Assembly (NCBI RefSeq): GCF_000308595.1
Contig: NZ_BAGA01000047.1
Coordinates: forward strand, 62,001 to 126,000
DNA from: Nocardia higoensis NBRC 100133
Lineage (GTDB): Bacteria > Actinomycetota > Actinomycetes > Mycobacteriales > Mycobacteriaceae
Reading direction: 5' to 3'
Length of the DNA: 64,000 nucleotides
A model generated the notes under the pieces. The model was given only the letters and a program-made list of their open reading frames with translations. It was not told the DNA's origin and made no database searches. Made by a program: the position numbers and the translations under genes. Positions 17,427-27,748 of the stretch are shown in pieces; positions within the stretch are counted from its first letter, which is position 1, and each line of letters opens with the position of its first letter.

Positions 17427-17645
17427 GTGGCCGCCGGCTACGACGTACGCAAGGTGCACGAGTGTGAATTCTGTGATCGACAGGAGGAGCGGCTCGGCGT
17501 GGCCGGGGAGTTGCGCGCGGCCAAGGGCCTCGCCGAAGCCGACGCCGGGGGAGCGCTGTCATGGAAGCGCTTCGGCGGCGGATTCCCGCTCTCTGCCGAG
17601 GACGACGAGGGCGTGTGGGTCTACTACATCCACGAGCGCGGCTAG
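17427..17645 (+). CDS. Small hypothetical protein with a CxxC motif
   Basis: A 72-residue soluble protein with no family that I recognise. It has VHECEFCDRQEERL near the N terminus (a His and a CxxC pair) and a C-terminal GVWVYYIHERG. The sequence is protein-like, with charged amphipathic helices. GTG 17427 is preceded by GAGAGAGCGAGG. It starts 20 bases after the lppS terminator and ends before the convergent tRNA-His terminator, so it would be its own unit. Confidence 0.6.
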   Translation: MAAGYDVRKVHECEFCDRQEERLGVAGELRAAKGLAEADAGGALSWKRFGGGFPLSAEDDEGVWVYYIHERG

Positions 17646-17694
17646 CGCGGGCGGTCCGAGGGTTGCCGGCGGTGGTGAACAGTGGGAATACGAA

Positions 17695-17726
17695 AGCGGG
17701 GCCGGAACTCGCGTTCCGGCCCCGCT
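17695..17726 (-). terminator. Terminator of tRNA-His
   Basis: A 14-base GC-rich stem with loop TCGC, starting seven bases after the tRNA end. On the minus strand it is followed by TTTCGTATTC. Confidence 0.85.
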
Positions 17727-17732
17727 CCTCGG

Positions 17733-17806
17733 GGTGAGTGACGGGACTCGAACCCGCGACAGCCAGGATCACAACCTGGTGCTCTACCAACTGAACTACA
17801 CTCACC
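17733..17806 (-). tRNA. tRNA-His (anticodon GTG)
   Basis: A complete cloverleaf on the minus strand with the extra G at position -1 opposite discriminator C, the histidine identity pair. Acceptor GTGAGTG/CACTCAC, anticodon stem CCAGG/CCTGG with loop TTGTGAT, T-arm GGTTCGAGTCC. Confidence 0.97.
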
Positions 17807-17859
17807 ATCACCGGTAACAACCGGCGGCCTAGATATTAGCGTGTCTACCCCGAAGATCC

Positions 17860-18522
17860 CTAATCGGTTTCCGGCGCGCCCTCTACCTGCGGCTTTGCGT
17901 CGTCTTTTCGGTCGGCGGCGCGGTCGGCGTCGATCTGGGCGACGACGGCGGCGATGTCGGCGGTGGAGGGTCCGGGCTGGGCGACGAACGCGGTGCGGCG
18001 GTAGTACTCGAGTTCGCGAATCGATTCCTTGATGTCGGCCAGGGCGCGGTGGGTCAGGCCCTTCTCCGGCTGGCCGAAGTAGATGCGCGGGTACCAGCGC
18101 CTGCACAGTTCCTTGATCGAGCTGACGTCGATCATGCGGTAGTGCAGGTGCGCGTCGAGGGCGGGCATGTCCCTGGCGATGAACGCCCGGTCGGTGGCGA
18201 TCGAGTTGCCCGCCAGCGGCACGGTGCGGGGGGTGGGCACGTACTGGCGGATGTAGTCGAGCACCAACTCTTCGGCCTCGGCCACCGTGACGGTGGACCG
18301 GCGGACTTCCTCGGTCAGGCCGGAGCGGGCATGCATCTCGGTGACCACCGGAACCATCGAGGCCAGCGCGGCGTCGTCGGCGTGGATCACGATGTCCACG
18401 CCCTCGCCGAGCACATTGAGATCGCTGTCGGTCACCAGCGCCGAGACCTCGATCAGCTTGTCGCTGTCCAGGCGCAGCCCGGTCATCTCACAATCCATCC
18501 ACACCACTAATTTGTCGGACAC
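17860..18522 (-). CDS. orn: Oligoribonuclease
   Basis: 3'-5' exonuclease that degrades di- to pentanucleotides at the end of mRNA decay; it also clears pGpG where cyclic di-GMP is used, relevant because a GGDEF gene lies at 61 kb. The 220-residue protein has the DEDDh motifs: [11 protein letters not shown] (Asp, Glu), [10 protein letters not shown] (Asp), and [10 protein letters not shown] (His, Asp). A charged C-terminal tail of about 35 residues exceeds the E. coli length. GTG 18522 is set by TAGTGT seven bases upstream (leaderless). It is divergent from the HerA-like ATPase gene, as in mycobacteria. Confidence 0.96.
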   Translation of the reverse strand: MSDKLVVWMDCEMTGLRLDSDKLIEVSALVTDSDLNVLGEGVDIVIHADDAALASMVPVVTEMHARSGLTEEVRRSTVTVAEAEELVLDYIRQYVPTPRTVPLAGNSIATDRAFIARDMPALDAHLHYRMIDVSSIKELCRRWYPRIYFGQPEKGLTHRALADIKESIRELEYYRRTAFVAQPGPSTADIAAVVAQIDADRAADRKDDAKPQVEGAPETD

Positions 18523-18746
18523 CCGGGCAACACTACTGCGCCGGTGTCGTCGGCGAACGGCCCGCGACACCAGCGGTCGCCTCGCGCCTCGCGCACTCGC
18601 CGCGGGGATACAGTTTCGGCAGGGTCTCCGGTCAGACCGATCCGATCCACTCGATTCGACCCCGCACCACCCGGCCCCGGACGGTTCTGGCCAGCAGTGC
18701 CGGACCCGGTTGTGCGGTTTCGAGTCGAGTCGACGGAGGACGTGCG

Positions 18747-20525
18747 ATGACCACCCCCGAGGAGAAGGCAGCCGAGGCGCGCAGGGCGGCTGAGGAGGCG
18801 GCCAGGATCGCGGCCGAAGCGGCGGCCGCGGCGGAAGCGGCCGAACGCGAGCTCGCCGAGCATCGGGCGGCGGAAGGTGAGCAGGCCGAGCCGGGACAGG
18901 CCGGGCAATCGGCGCAGCCGGGACGGGCCGAGGAACCGGCGGGTGCCGCGCGGGTCGGGCACGGAGAAGCGGTGGCGAGCGCGGCGGTGTCGGCGGGTTC
19001 GCCGGCGGCTCGGGAGATCGCGGCCGGGTACGCGAGTGCGGGGCCCGCGATCGAGCTCGGCGCCGTGGTGGTGGACGGCGTGGTGGATCCGGATGCGCGC
19101 GTGCGCATCCCGTTGCGGACGATGAACCGGCACGGCTTGGTCGCGGGCGCGACCGGCACCGGCAAGACCAAGACCTTGCAGGGCATCGCCGAGCAGCTCT
19201 CGCGCGCGGGCGTCGCGGTGGTGCTCGCCGACATCAAGGGGGATCTGTCCGGGCTCAGCGCCGCCGGGAAGCAGGACGAGAAGATCATCGCCCGGGCCGC
19301 GGAGACCGGTGTGCGGGACTGGGCGCCGAGCGGGTTCCCGACCGAGTTCGTCTCCCTGGGCACCGGCGGCGTCGGCGTGCCGGTGCGCGCCACCATCTCC
19401 GCGTTCGGCCCCGTGCTGTTGAGCAAGGTGCTCGGACTCAACGCCACCCAGGAGTCGACGCTCGGGCTGATCTTCCACTGGGCCGATCACCAGGGGCTGG
19501 CGCTGCTGGATCTGAAGGATCTGCGGGCGGTCATCACTCATCTGGCCAGCCCCGAAGGCAAAGCGGATCTGAAGGGCATCGGCGGGGTGTCGGCGCAGAC
19601 GGCGGGTGTGATCCTGCGCGCACTGGTGAATCTGGAGGCCGACGGCGGCGATACCTTCTTCGGCGAACCCGAGTTCGATCCGGGCGACTTGGTGCGGACC
19701 GCGGGCGGGCAGGGGGTGATCACGCTGTTCGAACTCGGCGCCCAGGCGGCGCGGCCGGTGATGTTCTCGACATTCCTGATGTGGGTGCTCGCCGAACTGT
19801 TCCAGACGCTGCCGGAGATCGGCGATGTCGACAAGCCCTCGCTGGTGTTCATCTTCGATGAAGCGCACCTGTTGTTCGCCGATGCCTCCAAGGCGTTCCT
19901 GGATCAGGTCGAGCAGACGGTCAAGCTGATCCGGTCCAAGGGCGTCGGGGTGTTCTTCTGCACGCAATTGCCCACCGACATACCGAATCCGGTGCTCTCG
20001 CAGCTGGGTGCGCGCATCCAGCACGCGCTGCGGGCGTTCACCCCGGACGATCAGAAGGCGTTGTCGAAGACGGTGCGGACCTACCCGCGCACCGCGCACT
20101 ACGACCTGGAGAAGGCGCTGACCTCGCTGGGCACCGGCGAGGCGATGGTGACGGTGTTGTCGGAGCGGGGAGCGCCGACTCCGGTGGCGTGGACCAGGAT
20201 CGCGCCGCCGCGGTCACTGATGGACACCGTCGGTGTGGCCGCGATCTCCTCGCATGCGTTGTCCAGCGGACTTTCGGCGAAGTATCGGCAGACGATCGAC
20301 CGGGAGTCGGCTTCGGAGATTCTGGCGGCGAAGATGGCCGCTGTCGAGCCGGAGAAGCCGGAAGCGCCGGTGGCGCCCGGCCGTTCGCCGAGCGCGGAGC
20401 CTGAGGAATCGGCCGCGGATCGAATCATGCGCAATCCGGCGGTGAAGAGTTTCCTGCGGTCGGCGGCGACGGTGGCCGGCCGCGAGATCACTCGCAGCTT
20501 GTTCGGCACCCGTCGCCGCCGCTGA
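18747..20525 (+). CDS. HerA-like (DUF853) ATPase
   Basis: A 592-residue cytosolic P-loop ATPase of unknown role. An Ala/Glu-rich N-terminal helix (residues 1-50, probable coiled coil) and a linker precede the ATPase: Walker [11 protein letters not shown] (about residue 133), the DUF853 feature [11 protein letters not shown], Walker [13 protein letters not shown], then [16 protein letters not shown] and [16 protein letters not shown]. The C terminus ends in a basic segment. Members resemble the bipolar helicase HerA, usually a partner of NurA, but no nuclease gene is adjacent. ATG 18747 follows GGAGGAC. The gene order with orn matches Rv2510c-Rv2511. Confidence 0.92.
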   Translation: MTTPEEKAAEARRAAEEAARIAAEAAAAAEAAERELAEHRAAEGEQAEPGQAGQSAQPGRAEEPAGAARVGHGEAVASAAVSAGSPAAREIAAGYASAGPAIELGAVVVDGVVDPDARVRIPLRTMNRHGLVAGATGTGKTKTLQGIAEQLSRAGVAVVLADIKGDLSGLSAAGKQDEKIIARAAETGVRDWAPSGFPTEFVSLGTGGVGVPVRATISAFGPVLLSKVLGLNATQESTLGLIFHWADHQGLALLDLKDLRAVITHLASPEGKADLKGIGGVSAQTAGVILRALVNLEADGGDTFFGEPEFDPGDLVRTAGGQGVITLFELGAQAARPVMFSTFLMWVLAELFQTLPEIGDVDKPSLVFIFDEAHLLFADASKAFLDQVEQTVKLIRSKGVGVFFCTQLPTDIPNPVLSQLGARIQHALRAFTPDDQKALSKTVRTYPRTAHYDLEKALTSLGTGEAMVTVLSERGAPTPVAWTRIAPPRSLMDTVGVAAISSHALSSGLSAKYRQTIDRESASEILAAKMAAVEPEKPEAPVAPGRSPSAEPEESAADRIMRNPAVKSFLRSAATVAGREITRSLFGTRRRR

Positions 20526-20579
20526 CCCGAATCGGGTTCAGCAGGTATCCGCACATCGGGAATCGTTGCGGGAAAAGCG

Positions 20580-20628
20580 GACTCGCCCCGTCCCCGGGCT
20601 GGTCACCTCGGGGAGGGCGGGGCGAGTC
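20580..20628 (-). terminator. Terminator of the 19-residue peptide gene (may also serve the ATPase gene)
   Basis: An 11-base stem, GACTCGCCCCG with CGGGGCGAGTC; on the minus strand it is followed by CGCTTTTCCC. It starts 15 bases after the peptide stop and lies 54 bases after the ATPase stop on the other strand. Confidence 0.8.
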
Positions 20629-20643
20629 GGTCGTCTCGAGGTA

Positions 20644-20703
20644 TCAGAGACCGAGCAGGGTGAGCAGAGCGCCGAGCAGGTTCGAGACGAATTCGAGCAC
20701 CAT
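20644..20703 (-). CDS. Putative 19-residue hydrophobic peptide
   Basis: The frame encodes MVLEFVSNLLGALLTLLGL, with a single charged residue (Glu4) and an amphipathic to hydrophobic helix likely to lie in or on the membrane. AAGGAG stands nine bases before ATG 20703; an in-frame ATG at 20721 would place this site inside the gene and is unlikely. TTGGTC and TTAAAG with 17-base spacing (minus strand, about 20751-20779) form a plausible promoter, and a hairpin with a T run follows the stop. So every element of a small transcription unit is present. I do not recognise the peptide; it could be a surface-active peptide, a toxin-type peptide or a membrane-protein regulator. Confidence 0.62.
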   Translation of the reverse strand: MVLEFVSNLLGALLTLLGL

Positions 20704-20843
20704 GGTGACTAACTCCTTCATCGTTGATTTCTTGCTTGGACCGATGAGAACTTTAACCACAGCAGACAGCTATGACCAAATCGGGGAGAAAACCGGCCTC
20801 TGACCGGGAATCTGCCGGGCACCATGGCATTCGGACGGTTGAT

Positions 20844-20862
20844 CCCCTAATGGGATTAGGGG
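20844..20862. promoter_or_regulatory. Operator-like palindrome upstream of the peptide gene
   Basis: CCCCTAAT-GGG-ATTAGGGG is a perfect 8-base inverted repeat with a 3-base centre, about 65 bases upstream of the putative -35 of the peptide gene and 49 bases beyond the cmrA stop. The form is that of a dimeric regulator site. No T tract follows, so a terminator for cmrA is less likely. Confidence 0.45.
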
Positions 20863-20910
20863 GACCGAAGGTGGGTATGTAATCTGGGCCACGAGCTGGA
20901 CGGACTGCTA

Positions 20911-21714
20911 TCAGCCGCCGAGCTTGCGGTAGAAGGCGCCGGCGATGGGCGCGCTGAGGGCGCGGGGGCTGTACTGGCCCGCCACGCTCATGCCCTTGCT
21001 GATGAGTCCGGGAACGACGCGCATCTTGTTGCGGGCCAGGGCGTCGATGGAGACCTTGGCGGTGTATTCGGAGGAGACCCACATGAAGTCGGGGACCATG
21101 CGGTCGACGATCGACGCTTCGGCGGGATCGGGAGTTTCGGTGCGCACGGGGCCGGGAGCGAGCAGGGTGACGTGCACCCCGGAGTCCTTGAGCTCGCCGC
21201 GCAGCGATTCGGCGAAGGTGTTGGCGAAGGCCTTGCTGGCGGCATAGGTGGTGTTGTTGGGGATGGGCATGTTGCCCGCGGCCGAGCCGCTGATCAGGAT
21301 GCCGCCCGCGCGGCGCTCGAGCATGCCGGGCAGCACGGCCAGCGACAGGTCGTGCACCGCAACGGCATTGAGTTCGAGCTGGTCGCGCTCGTAGGCGGGG
21401 TCGAGTTCGGCGATGGCGCCGAAGGTGGCGATACCCGCGTTGTTGCACAGGATCGCGATATCGCGGGCGGCGAGTTCCTCGACCAGCGGCGCGCGCTGGG
21501 TGCGATCGGCCAGGTCGACCGCGCGCACCTCGGCGGTGATGCCGTGCGCGAGGGTGAGTCGCTGGGCGAGCTCGTCCAGCAGTTCGCCGCGGCGGGCGAC
21601 CAGGATCAGCGAGTAACCGCGCCCGGCCAGTTCGGCGGCCAGAGCGGTACCGATGCCGGAGGAGGCGCCGGTGACGACGGCGCGATTGTCGGTGGTGGGA
21701 GAAGGCAGGCTCAC
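20911..21714 (-). CDS. cmrA: Mycolate reductase (CmrA/Rv2509-like SDR)
   Basis: Short-chain dehydrogenase that reduces the 3-oxo intermediate after condensation of meromycolate and alpha-branch chains to mature mycolic acid. The 267-residue protein has AVVTGASSGIGTALA (NADPH loop), LCNNAGIATFG, the catalytic ISGSAAGNMPIPNNTTYAASKAF (Ser, Tyr, Lys), and LAPGPVRTETPD. Similarity to Rv2509 as recalled runs through the C terminus (RNKMRVVPGL, APIAGAFYRKLGG). GTG 21714 is fixed by TAGGCT seven bases upstream, so it can have its own leaderless promoter although fadH ends only 37 bases upstream on the same strand. Confidence 0.88.
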   Translation of the reverse strand: MSLPSPTTDNRAVVTGASSGIGTALAAELAGRGYSLILVARRGELLDELAQRLTLAHGITAEVRAVDLADRTQRAPLVEELAARDIAILCNNAGIATFGAIAELDPAYERDQLELNAVAVHDLSLAVLPGMLERRAGGILISGSAAGNMPIPNNTTYAASKAFANTFAESLRGELKDSGVHVTLLAPGPVRTETPDPAEASIVDRMVPDFMWVSSEYTAKVSIDALARNKMRVVPGLISKGMSVAGQYSPRALSAPIAGAFYRKLGG

Positions 21715-21751
21715 GCCAGCGAGCCTAACGTTCGCCCTGCTCGCCGCGGTC

Positions 21752-23830
<2,079 letters not shown>

Positions 23831-24364
23831 TCAGCGGCGCAGGGTGGTGAGCATCTCCTCGCACCACTCGATATATCCGCTGCAGGTGCGGACGCCGCCG
23901 CGCAGCACGAGGTACTGGTGCAGGGCCGAGCCGGAGAGCCGGTCCGGAGCGGGGAAGTCGCGCTTCTCGATCGCGCGCAGCACCTCGAGCCGGTGGGCGT
24001 AGAAGTCGCGGTGCCGGATGATCTCGGTGCACACGGCCTCGACGCCGCCGACGCTCGCGCCGCGGATCTTCACGCCGAGGTCGCTGCGCGGGATCTCGAT
24101 GTCGATGGGCTCGGCGATCCAGCGGGCCAGCTCGGCGTCGCCGGCCGCGGTCACCGAATAGACCTTCTTGTCGGGCTTGCCTTCCTGCGCCACCGATTCG
24201 CAGTCGACCCAGCCCGCCTCGACCATGCGCTTGAGCACCCGGTAGATCTGCTGGTGGGTGGCGGTCCAGAAGAATCCGATGGACTTGTCGAAGCGGCGCG
24301 CCAGTTCGTAGCCGGAACCGGAGCGCTCGCTCAGCGATACCAGCAGGGCGTGCTCGAGTGCCAT
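23831..24364 (-). CDS. PadR family transcriptional regulator
   Basis: A 177-residue protein with an N-terminal PadR winged helix (MALEHALLVSLSERSGSGYELARRF, then THQQIYRVLKRMVEAGWV and a wing ending KKVYSVTAAG) and a C-terminal helical dimerisation domain of the Vir type (FYAHRLEVLRAIEKRD). It is first in a probable padR-fadH(-cmrA) unit, so it likely controls fadH and itself in response to an aromatic or acyl ligand. ATG 24364 has TACTCT six bases upstream (leaderless layout). It is divergent from the MFS gene across 96 bases. Confidence 0.92.
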   Translation of the reverse strand: MALEHALLVSLSERSGSGYELARRFDKSIGFFWTATHQQIYRVLKRMVEAGWVDCESVAQEGKPDKKVYSVTAAGDAELARWIAEPIDIEIPRSDLGVKIRGASVGGVEAVCTEIIRHRDFYAHRLEVLRAIEKRDFPAPDRLSGSALHQYLVLRGGVRTCSGYIEWCEEMLTTLRR

Positions 24365-24460
24365 GCGGTCAGAGTAGGCGTGACCGGGGGTGATATGCAA
24401 CGGGGTGCATACCGGGCAGGAAAGCCTGCCGTGTGGGCGCTCGGCCGTTAGCCTGTGCCC

Positions 24461-25795
24461 ATGACGGACGCGCGGGAGTCGATCGGGCAGGCCGCCGGGC
24501 GGGGGCAGGCCCTCGCGTGGGGGTTGTGGGATTGGGGATCGGCCTCGTTCAACGCGGTGATCGTCGCGTTCGTCTTCACCGTCTACCTCACCGACAAGGT
24601 CGGCGACGACCTGCCCGGCGACATCGCGGCAAGTACCTGGCTCGGCTGGTCGCTCGGCTTCGCCGGCCTGGTGGTCGCGTTGACGGCGCCGGTCAGTGGT
24701 CAGTACTTCGACGCGGCCGCCCGGCGCAAGCGGGCGCTCGCGGTGCTCACCCTGGTGGTCATCGTGGCGATGCTGGCCATGTTCTTCGTGCACGACGACT
24801 ATCGCGACCTGTGGCTCGGACTGGTGCTGCTGGCGATCGGCTCGGCGGCCTTCGAGCTGGCGAATGTGCCCTACAGTGCCATGCTGCGCCAGGTCTCCAC
24901 TCCCGAGACGGTCGGCAGGGTGTCCGGATTCGGCTGGGCCATGGGCTATTTCGGCGGCATCTTCCTGTTGCTGATCTGCTATTTCGGGTTCATCGCCGGG
25001 GAGGGCGACAATCGCGGCCTGTTCGACGTGCCCACCGACGACGGGCTCAACATCCGGCTGGTGGTGCTGGTGTCGGCGATCTGGTTCGCCGCGTTCGCGT
25101 TGCCGGTGATGTTCGCGATCCCGGAGATACCGCACACCACCGCCGATCCCGGCGCGGACAAGGCCGGGTTCCTCGGGGCGTACCGGGTGCTCCGCCGCGA
25201 CCTGCGCGAGCTCTGGCAGACCGACCGGCGCACGGTGTGGTTCCTGCTGGCCAGCGCGGTGTTCCGGGACGGACTGGCCGGAGTGTTCACCTTCGGTGCG
25301 GTGCTGGCGGTGAAGGTGTACGGCATAGCCGACTCCGATGTGCTGCTGTTCGGCATCGCCGCGAATGTGGTGGCCGCGCTCGGTGCGGTGACGGCCGGGC
25401 GCTTCGACGACCGGATCGGGCCCAAGGTGGTCATCGTGGTGTCGCTGGTGAGCATGCTGATCTGTGGTCTGGCGCTGCTCATGGTGTCGGGGCCCGCGAT
25501 GTTCTGGGTGTTCGGCCTGCTGCTGACGGTGTTCGTCGGTCCGGCGCAGGCCTCGGCGCGCTCGTTCCTGATCCGGCTGGCCCCGCCCGGCCGGGAAGGA
25601 CAGATGTTCGGCCTGTACACCACGACGGGCCGGGCGGCCTCGTTCCTCGCGCCGACGCTGTTCGGATTGTCGGTGTGGATATTCGGCGCGGACCGGGCCG
25701 GGATCGTCGGCCTGCTCGTCGTGCTCGGCGCGGGCCTGCTCGTGCTGCTCCCCGTGCGCGGACCCGACGCGGTGCGGGAAGCGGCTGTGGCGTAG
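24461..25795 (+). CDS. MFS transporter, UMF1/Atg22-like
   Basis: Membrane transporter of 444 residues with about twelve hydrophobic segments in two halves. The opening ALAWGLWDWGSASFNAVIVAFVFTVYLTD is the hallmark of the UMF1 (Atg22-like) group, whose fungal members release amino acids from vacuoles; the bacterial substrates are unknown. ATG 24461 is preceded by TAGCCT at six bases (leaderless layout); GTG 24455 is an alternative. The gene ends six bases before the stop of a convergent TetR gene. Confidence 0.88.
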   Translation: MTDARESIGQAAGRGQALAWGLWDWGSASFNAVIVAFVFTVYLTDKVGDDLPGDIAASTWLGWSLGFAGLVVALTAPVSGQYFDAAARRKRALAVLTLVVIVAMLAMFFVHDDYRDLWLGLVLLAIGSAAFELANVPYSAMLRQVSTPETVGRVSGFGWAMGYFGGIFLLLICYFGFIAGEGDNRGLFDVPTDDGLNIRLVVLVSAIWFAAFALPVMFAIPEIPHTTADPGADKAGFLGAYRVLRRDLRELWQTDRRTVWFLLASAVFRDGLAGVFTFGAVLAVKVYGIADSDVLLFGIAANVVAALGAVTAGRFDDRIGPKVVIVVSLVSMLICGLALLMVSGPAMFWVFGLLLTVFVGPAQASARSFLIRLAPPGREGQMFGLYTTTGRAASFLAPTLFGLSVWIFGADRAGIVGLLVVLGAGLLVLLPVRGPDAVREAAVA

Positions 25796-25801
25796 GGATT
25801 C

Positions 25802-26425
25802 TCAGCGCTGGGCGGGCGGCCACCAGTTGTCCATGCCGAGCGCGATGAGCCGGATCTTCTGAACGGTCGCTTCGCGGATCGCGAGTCGCTCGCGCGGACT
25901 CTGCGCCGCCACGTCCGCGGCGACGCCGTCGGCGACGGTGCCGACGATCAGTTCGGCCGCGATCTCCAGATCGCGCGGGCTCCAGTCGTCGAGCGCGGGC
26001 AGCCGGGACATGTCGGTGACCAGTTCGCGCACGATCATCTGCAGTTCTCGGGCGATGTTCCTGCGCAGCGCGGCCGATCCGCCGTGGCGCTCGCGGGTCA
26101 GGAATCCGAACAGCGCGTGCTTGGCCTCGGCCTGATCGAAGACGAAGCGCACGGTGTCGGCCAGACCGGTGTCGGTGCGGCGGCGCACCTGGCGCAACGC
26201 GAGCCGTAGCGCGGTGACGCCCTCGTCGACCAGGGCCGCGGCGAGATCGTCCAGCGAGGCGAAGTGCCGGTAGAAGGCGGTGGGCACGATGCCGGCCGAG
26301 CGGGCTATCTCGCGCAGGCTCAGCGCCGCGAAACCGCGCTCGGCGGCCAGCGCGAGGGTGCCGTCGAGGAGTGCGGCGCGGGTGCGCTCCTTGCGTTCGG
26401 TTCGGGTTGCTGCTTGCTCGGTCAT
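25802..26425 (-). CDS. TetR repressor of the FabR/DesT type
   Basis: A 207-residue repressor. The helix-turn-helix region (ALLDGTLALAAERGFAALSLREIARSAGIVPTAFYRHFASLDDLAAALVDEG) is close to that of E. coli FabR and Pseudomonas DesT, which sense the ratio of saturated to unsaturated acyl-CoA. Its position, divergent from a desaturase-reductase operon, is that of desT. ATG 26425 is supported by TATGCT seven bases upstream (leaderless), itself inside a palindrome at 26430-26449; ATG 26437 and 26452 are alternatives. Probable role: repression of the desaturase operon and of itself. Confidence 0.88.
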   Translation of the reverse strand: MTEQAATRTERKERTRAALLDGTLALAAERGFAALSLREIARSAGIVPTAFYRHFASLDDLAAALVDEGVTALRLALRQVRRRTDTGLADTVRFVFDQAEAKHALFGFLTRERHGGSAALRRNIARELQMIVRELVTDMSRLPALDDWSPRDLEIAAELIVGTVADGVAADVAAQSPRERLAIREATVQKIRLIALGMDNWWPPAQR

Positions 26426-26429
26426 CACG

Positions 26430-26449
26430 GTGAGCATACGTGCGTTCAC
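26430..26449. promoter_or_regulatory. Palindrome over the TetR promoter
   Basis: GTGAGCATACGTGCGTTCAC is an imperfect 20-base palindrome with GTGA/TCAC ends and an ACGT centre. It covers the -10-like TATGCT (minus strand) of the DesT-like gene, a position suited to autorepression. Confidence 0.45.
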
Positions 26450-26531
26450 CATACTTTCTGGCCTTTGTTGTTACTCGCGTCACAGCGTTTGCCGGTTGAC
26501 ACCGGTACCGGGAGGTCGGTCACACTGGAGA

Positions 26532-26549
26532 AGTGTACAAGCGTGCACT
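26532..26549. promoter_or_regulatory. FabR/DesT-like operator at the desaturase operon promoter
   Basis: AGTGTACAAGCGTGCACT is an imperfect palindrome (AGTG-AC/GT-CACT), similar as recalled to FabR and DesT sites (AGYGNACA-type half sites). It lies six bases after CACACT (26521-26526), a possible -10, with TTGACA at 26496-26501, so it would cover the transcription start. Confidence 0.55.
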
Positions 26550-26594
26550 GAAACTTGAACAGTTCCTCCCTTTGCCACCGACGGCAGCACGCCC

Positions 26595-27677
26595 GTGACG
26601 ACAAGTACGGAGAACGCAATGGTGGATCTCATCGACCTGGTGCAGACCCTGACCACCCCCCATCCGGTGGACCGATACCTCGAACTCGTCCGTCCGACCC
26701 TCACCGTGCGGCAGTTGCGCGCCGAGATCACCGAGGTGGACCGCTCGGTGCCCGGCTCGGTCACGCTTACTCTGCGCACGCCACGACGCTGGCGCGGCCA
26801 TGCGGCGGGTCAGTATGTGCGCATCGGCGTCGTGATCGACGGCGTGCGTCACACCCGGTGTTACTCGCCGATCGATGCCGAGGGCGCCACCGGCCGCACG
26901 CTGCGGCTGACCGTCAAGGCTCACCCCGGCGGTCTGGTCTCCCGGCATCTGCACGCCCACGCGCGCCCCGGCGATGTCGTGGATCTCTCGCAGGCCGAGG
27001 GCGTGTTCGTGCTGCCGGACCGCAGGCCCGGCCGGGTGCTGCTGATCAGCGGTGGCAGCGGCATCACGCCGGTACTGTCCATGCTGCGCACGCTCGTCGA
27101 GCAGAAGCACCGCGGCGAGATCACCTTCCTGCACTACGCGCGCTCGCCCGAGGAGGTGCCGCATCTGCCGGAACTGTCGGCACTCGCGCGCAGGCACCCG
27201 CGGCTGCGGCTGGAAATGCGCTACCCCGGGCGTGGTGACGCGCATTTCGGGTACGACGAACTCGAGCGGGTCGCGCCGTGGTTCGCCGACGCCCAGACCT
27301 ACATGTGCGGCCCGCCCGCGCTGATGGCGGCGGTTCGCACGGTCTACGAGGCCGAAAGCCTCGGCAACCGGCTGCACAGTGAGGAGTTCACGCTGGTCAC
27401 CGCGCCCGTCGATCCGGCACAGGCGCACGGCACCGTGCGGTTCACGGCCAGCGGCGTGAGCGCCGCGAACTCCGGCGCGGCGCTGCTCGAGCAGGCCGAG
27501 GCCGCGGGGCTCAGCCCGGACTACGGCTGCCGGATGGGGATCTGCTTCTCCTGCACGGCCGTACGCCGCACCGGCTGCACCCGCGACCTGCGCACCGGCG
27601 AGACCGGATCCGATCCCGATCAGCCGATCCAGTTGTGCGTGAGCGCGCCGGTCGGCGATGTCGACATCGACATCTGA
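26595..27677 (+). CDS. Ferredoxin reductase-type electron donor of the desaturase (Rv3230c-like)
   Basis: Flavoprotein of 360 residues that passes electrons from NADPH to the adjacent desaturase. The FAD domain has AAGQYVRIGVVIDGVRHTRCYSP (RxYS type), the NAD domain LLISGGSGITPVLSM and AQTYMCGPPALM, and a C-terminal 2Fe-2S domain has CRMGICFSC with a fourth Cys in IQLCVS. This matches the oxidoreductase paired with DesA3 in mycobacteria. GTG 26595 has no clear ribosome site; ATG 26619, with GGAGAA upstream, would remove eight residues. It is first in an operon with the desaturase, 71 bases apart. Confidence 0.92.
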   Translation: MTTSTENAMVDLIDLVQTLTTPHPVDRYLELVRPTLTVRQLRAEITEVDRSVPGSVTLTLRTPRRWRGHAAGQYVRIGVVIDGVRHTRCYSPIDAEGATGRTLRLTVKAHPGGLVSRHLHAHARPGDVVDLSQAEGVFVLPDRRPGRVLLISGGSGITPVLSMLRTLVEQKHRGEITFLHYARSPEEVPHLPELSALARRHPRLRLEMRYPGRGDAHFGYDELERVAPWFADAQTYMCGPPALMAAVRTVYEAESLGNRLHSEEFTLVTAPVDPAQAHGTVRFTASGVSAANSGAALLEQAEAAGLSPDYGCRMGICFSCTAVRRTGCTRDLRTGETGSDPDQPIQLCVSAPVGDVDIDI

Positions 27678-27748
27678 ACGCGACATCCGAGTACGACAGA
27701 ACACCCGAGAACGACGCACAACCGCGAAAGACGACTTCAGGGGATGAC

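Noticed and set aside
20772-20882. A 36-codon plus-strand frame opposite the peptide gene promoter region
   Set aside because: It has no ribosome binding site, a mixed low-quality composition, and crosses the palindrome at 20844-20862.
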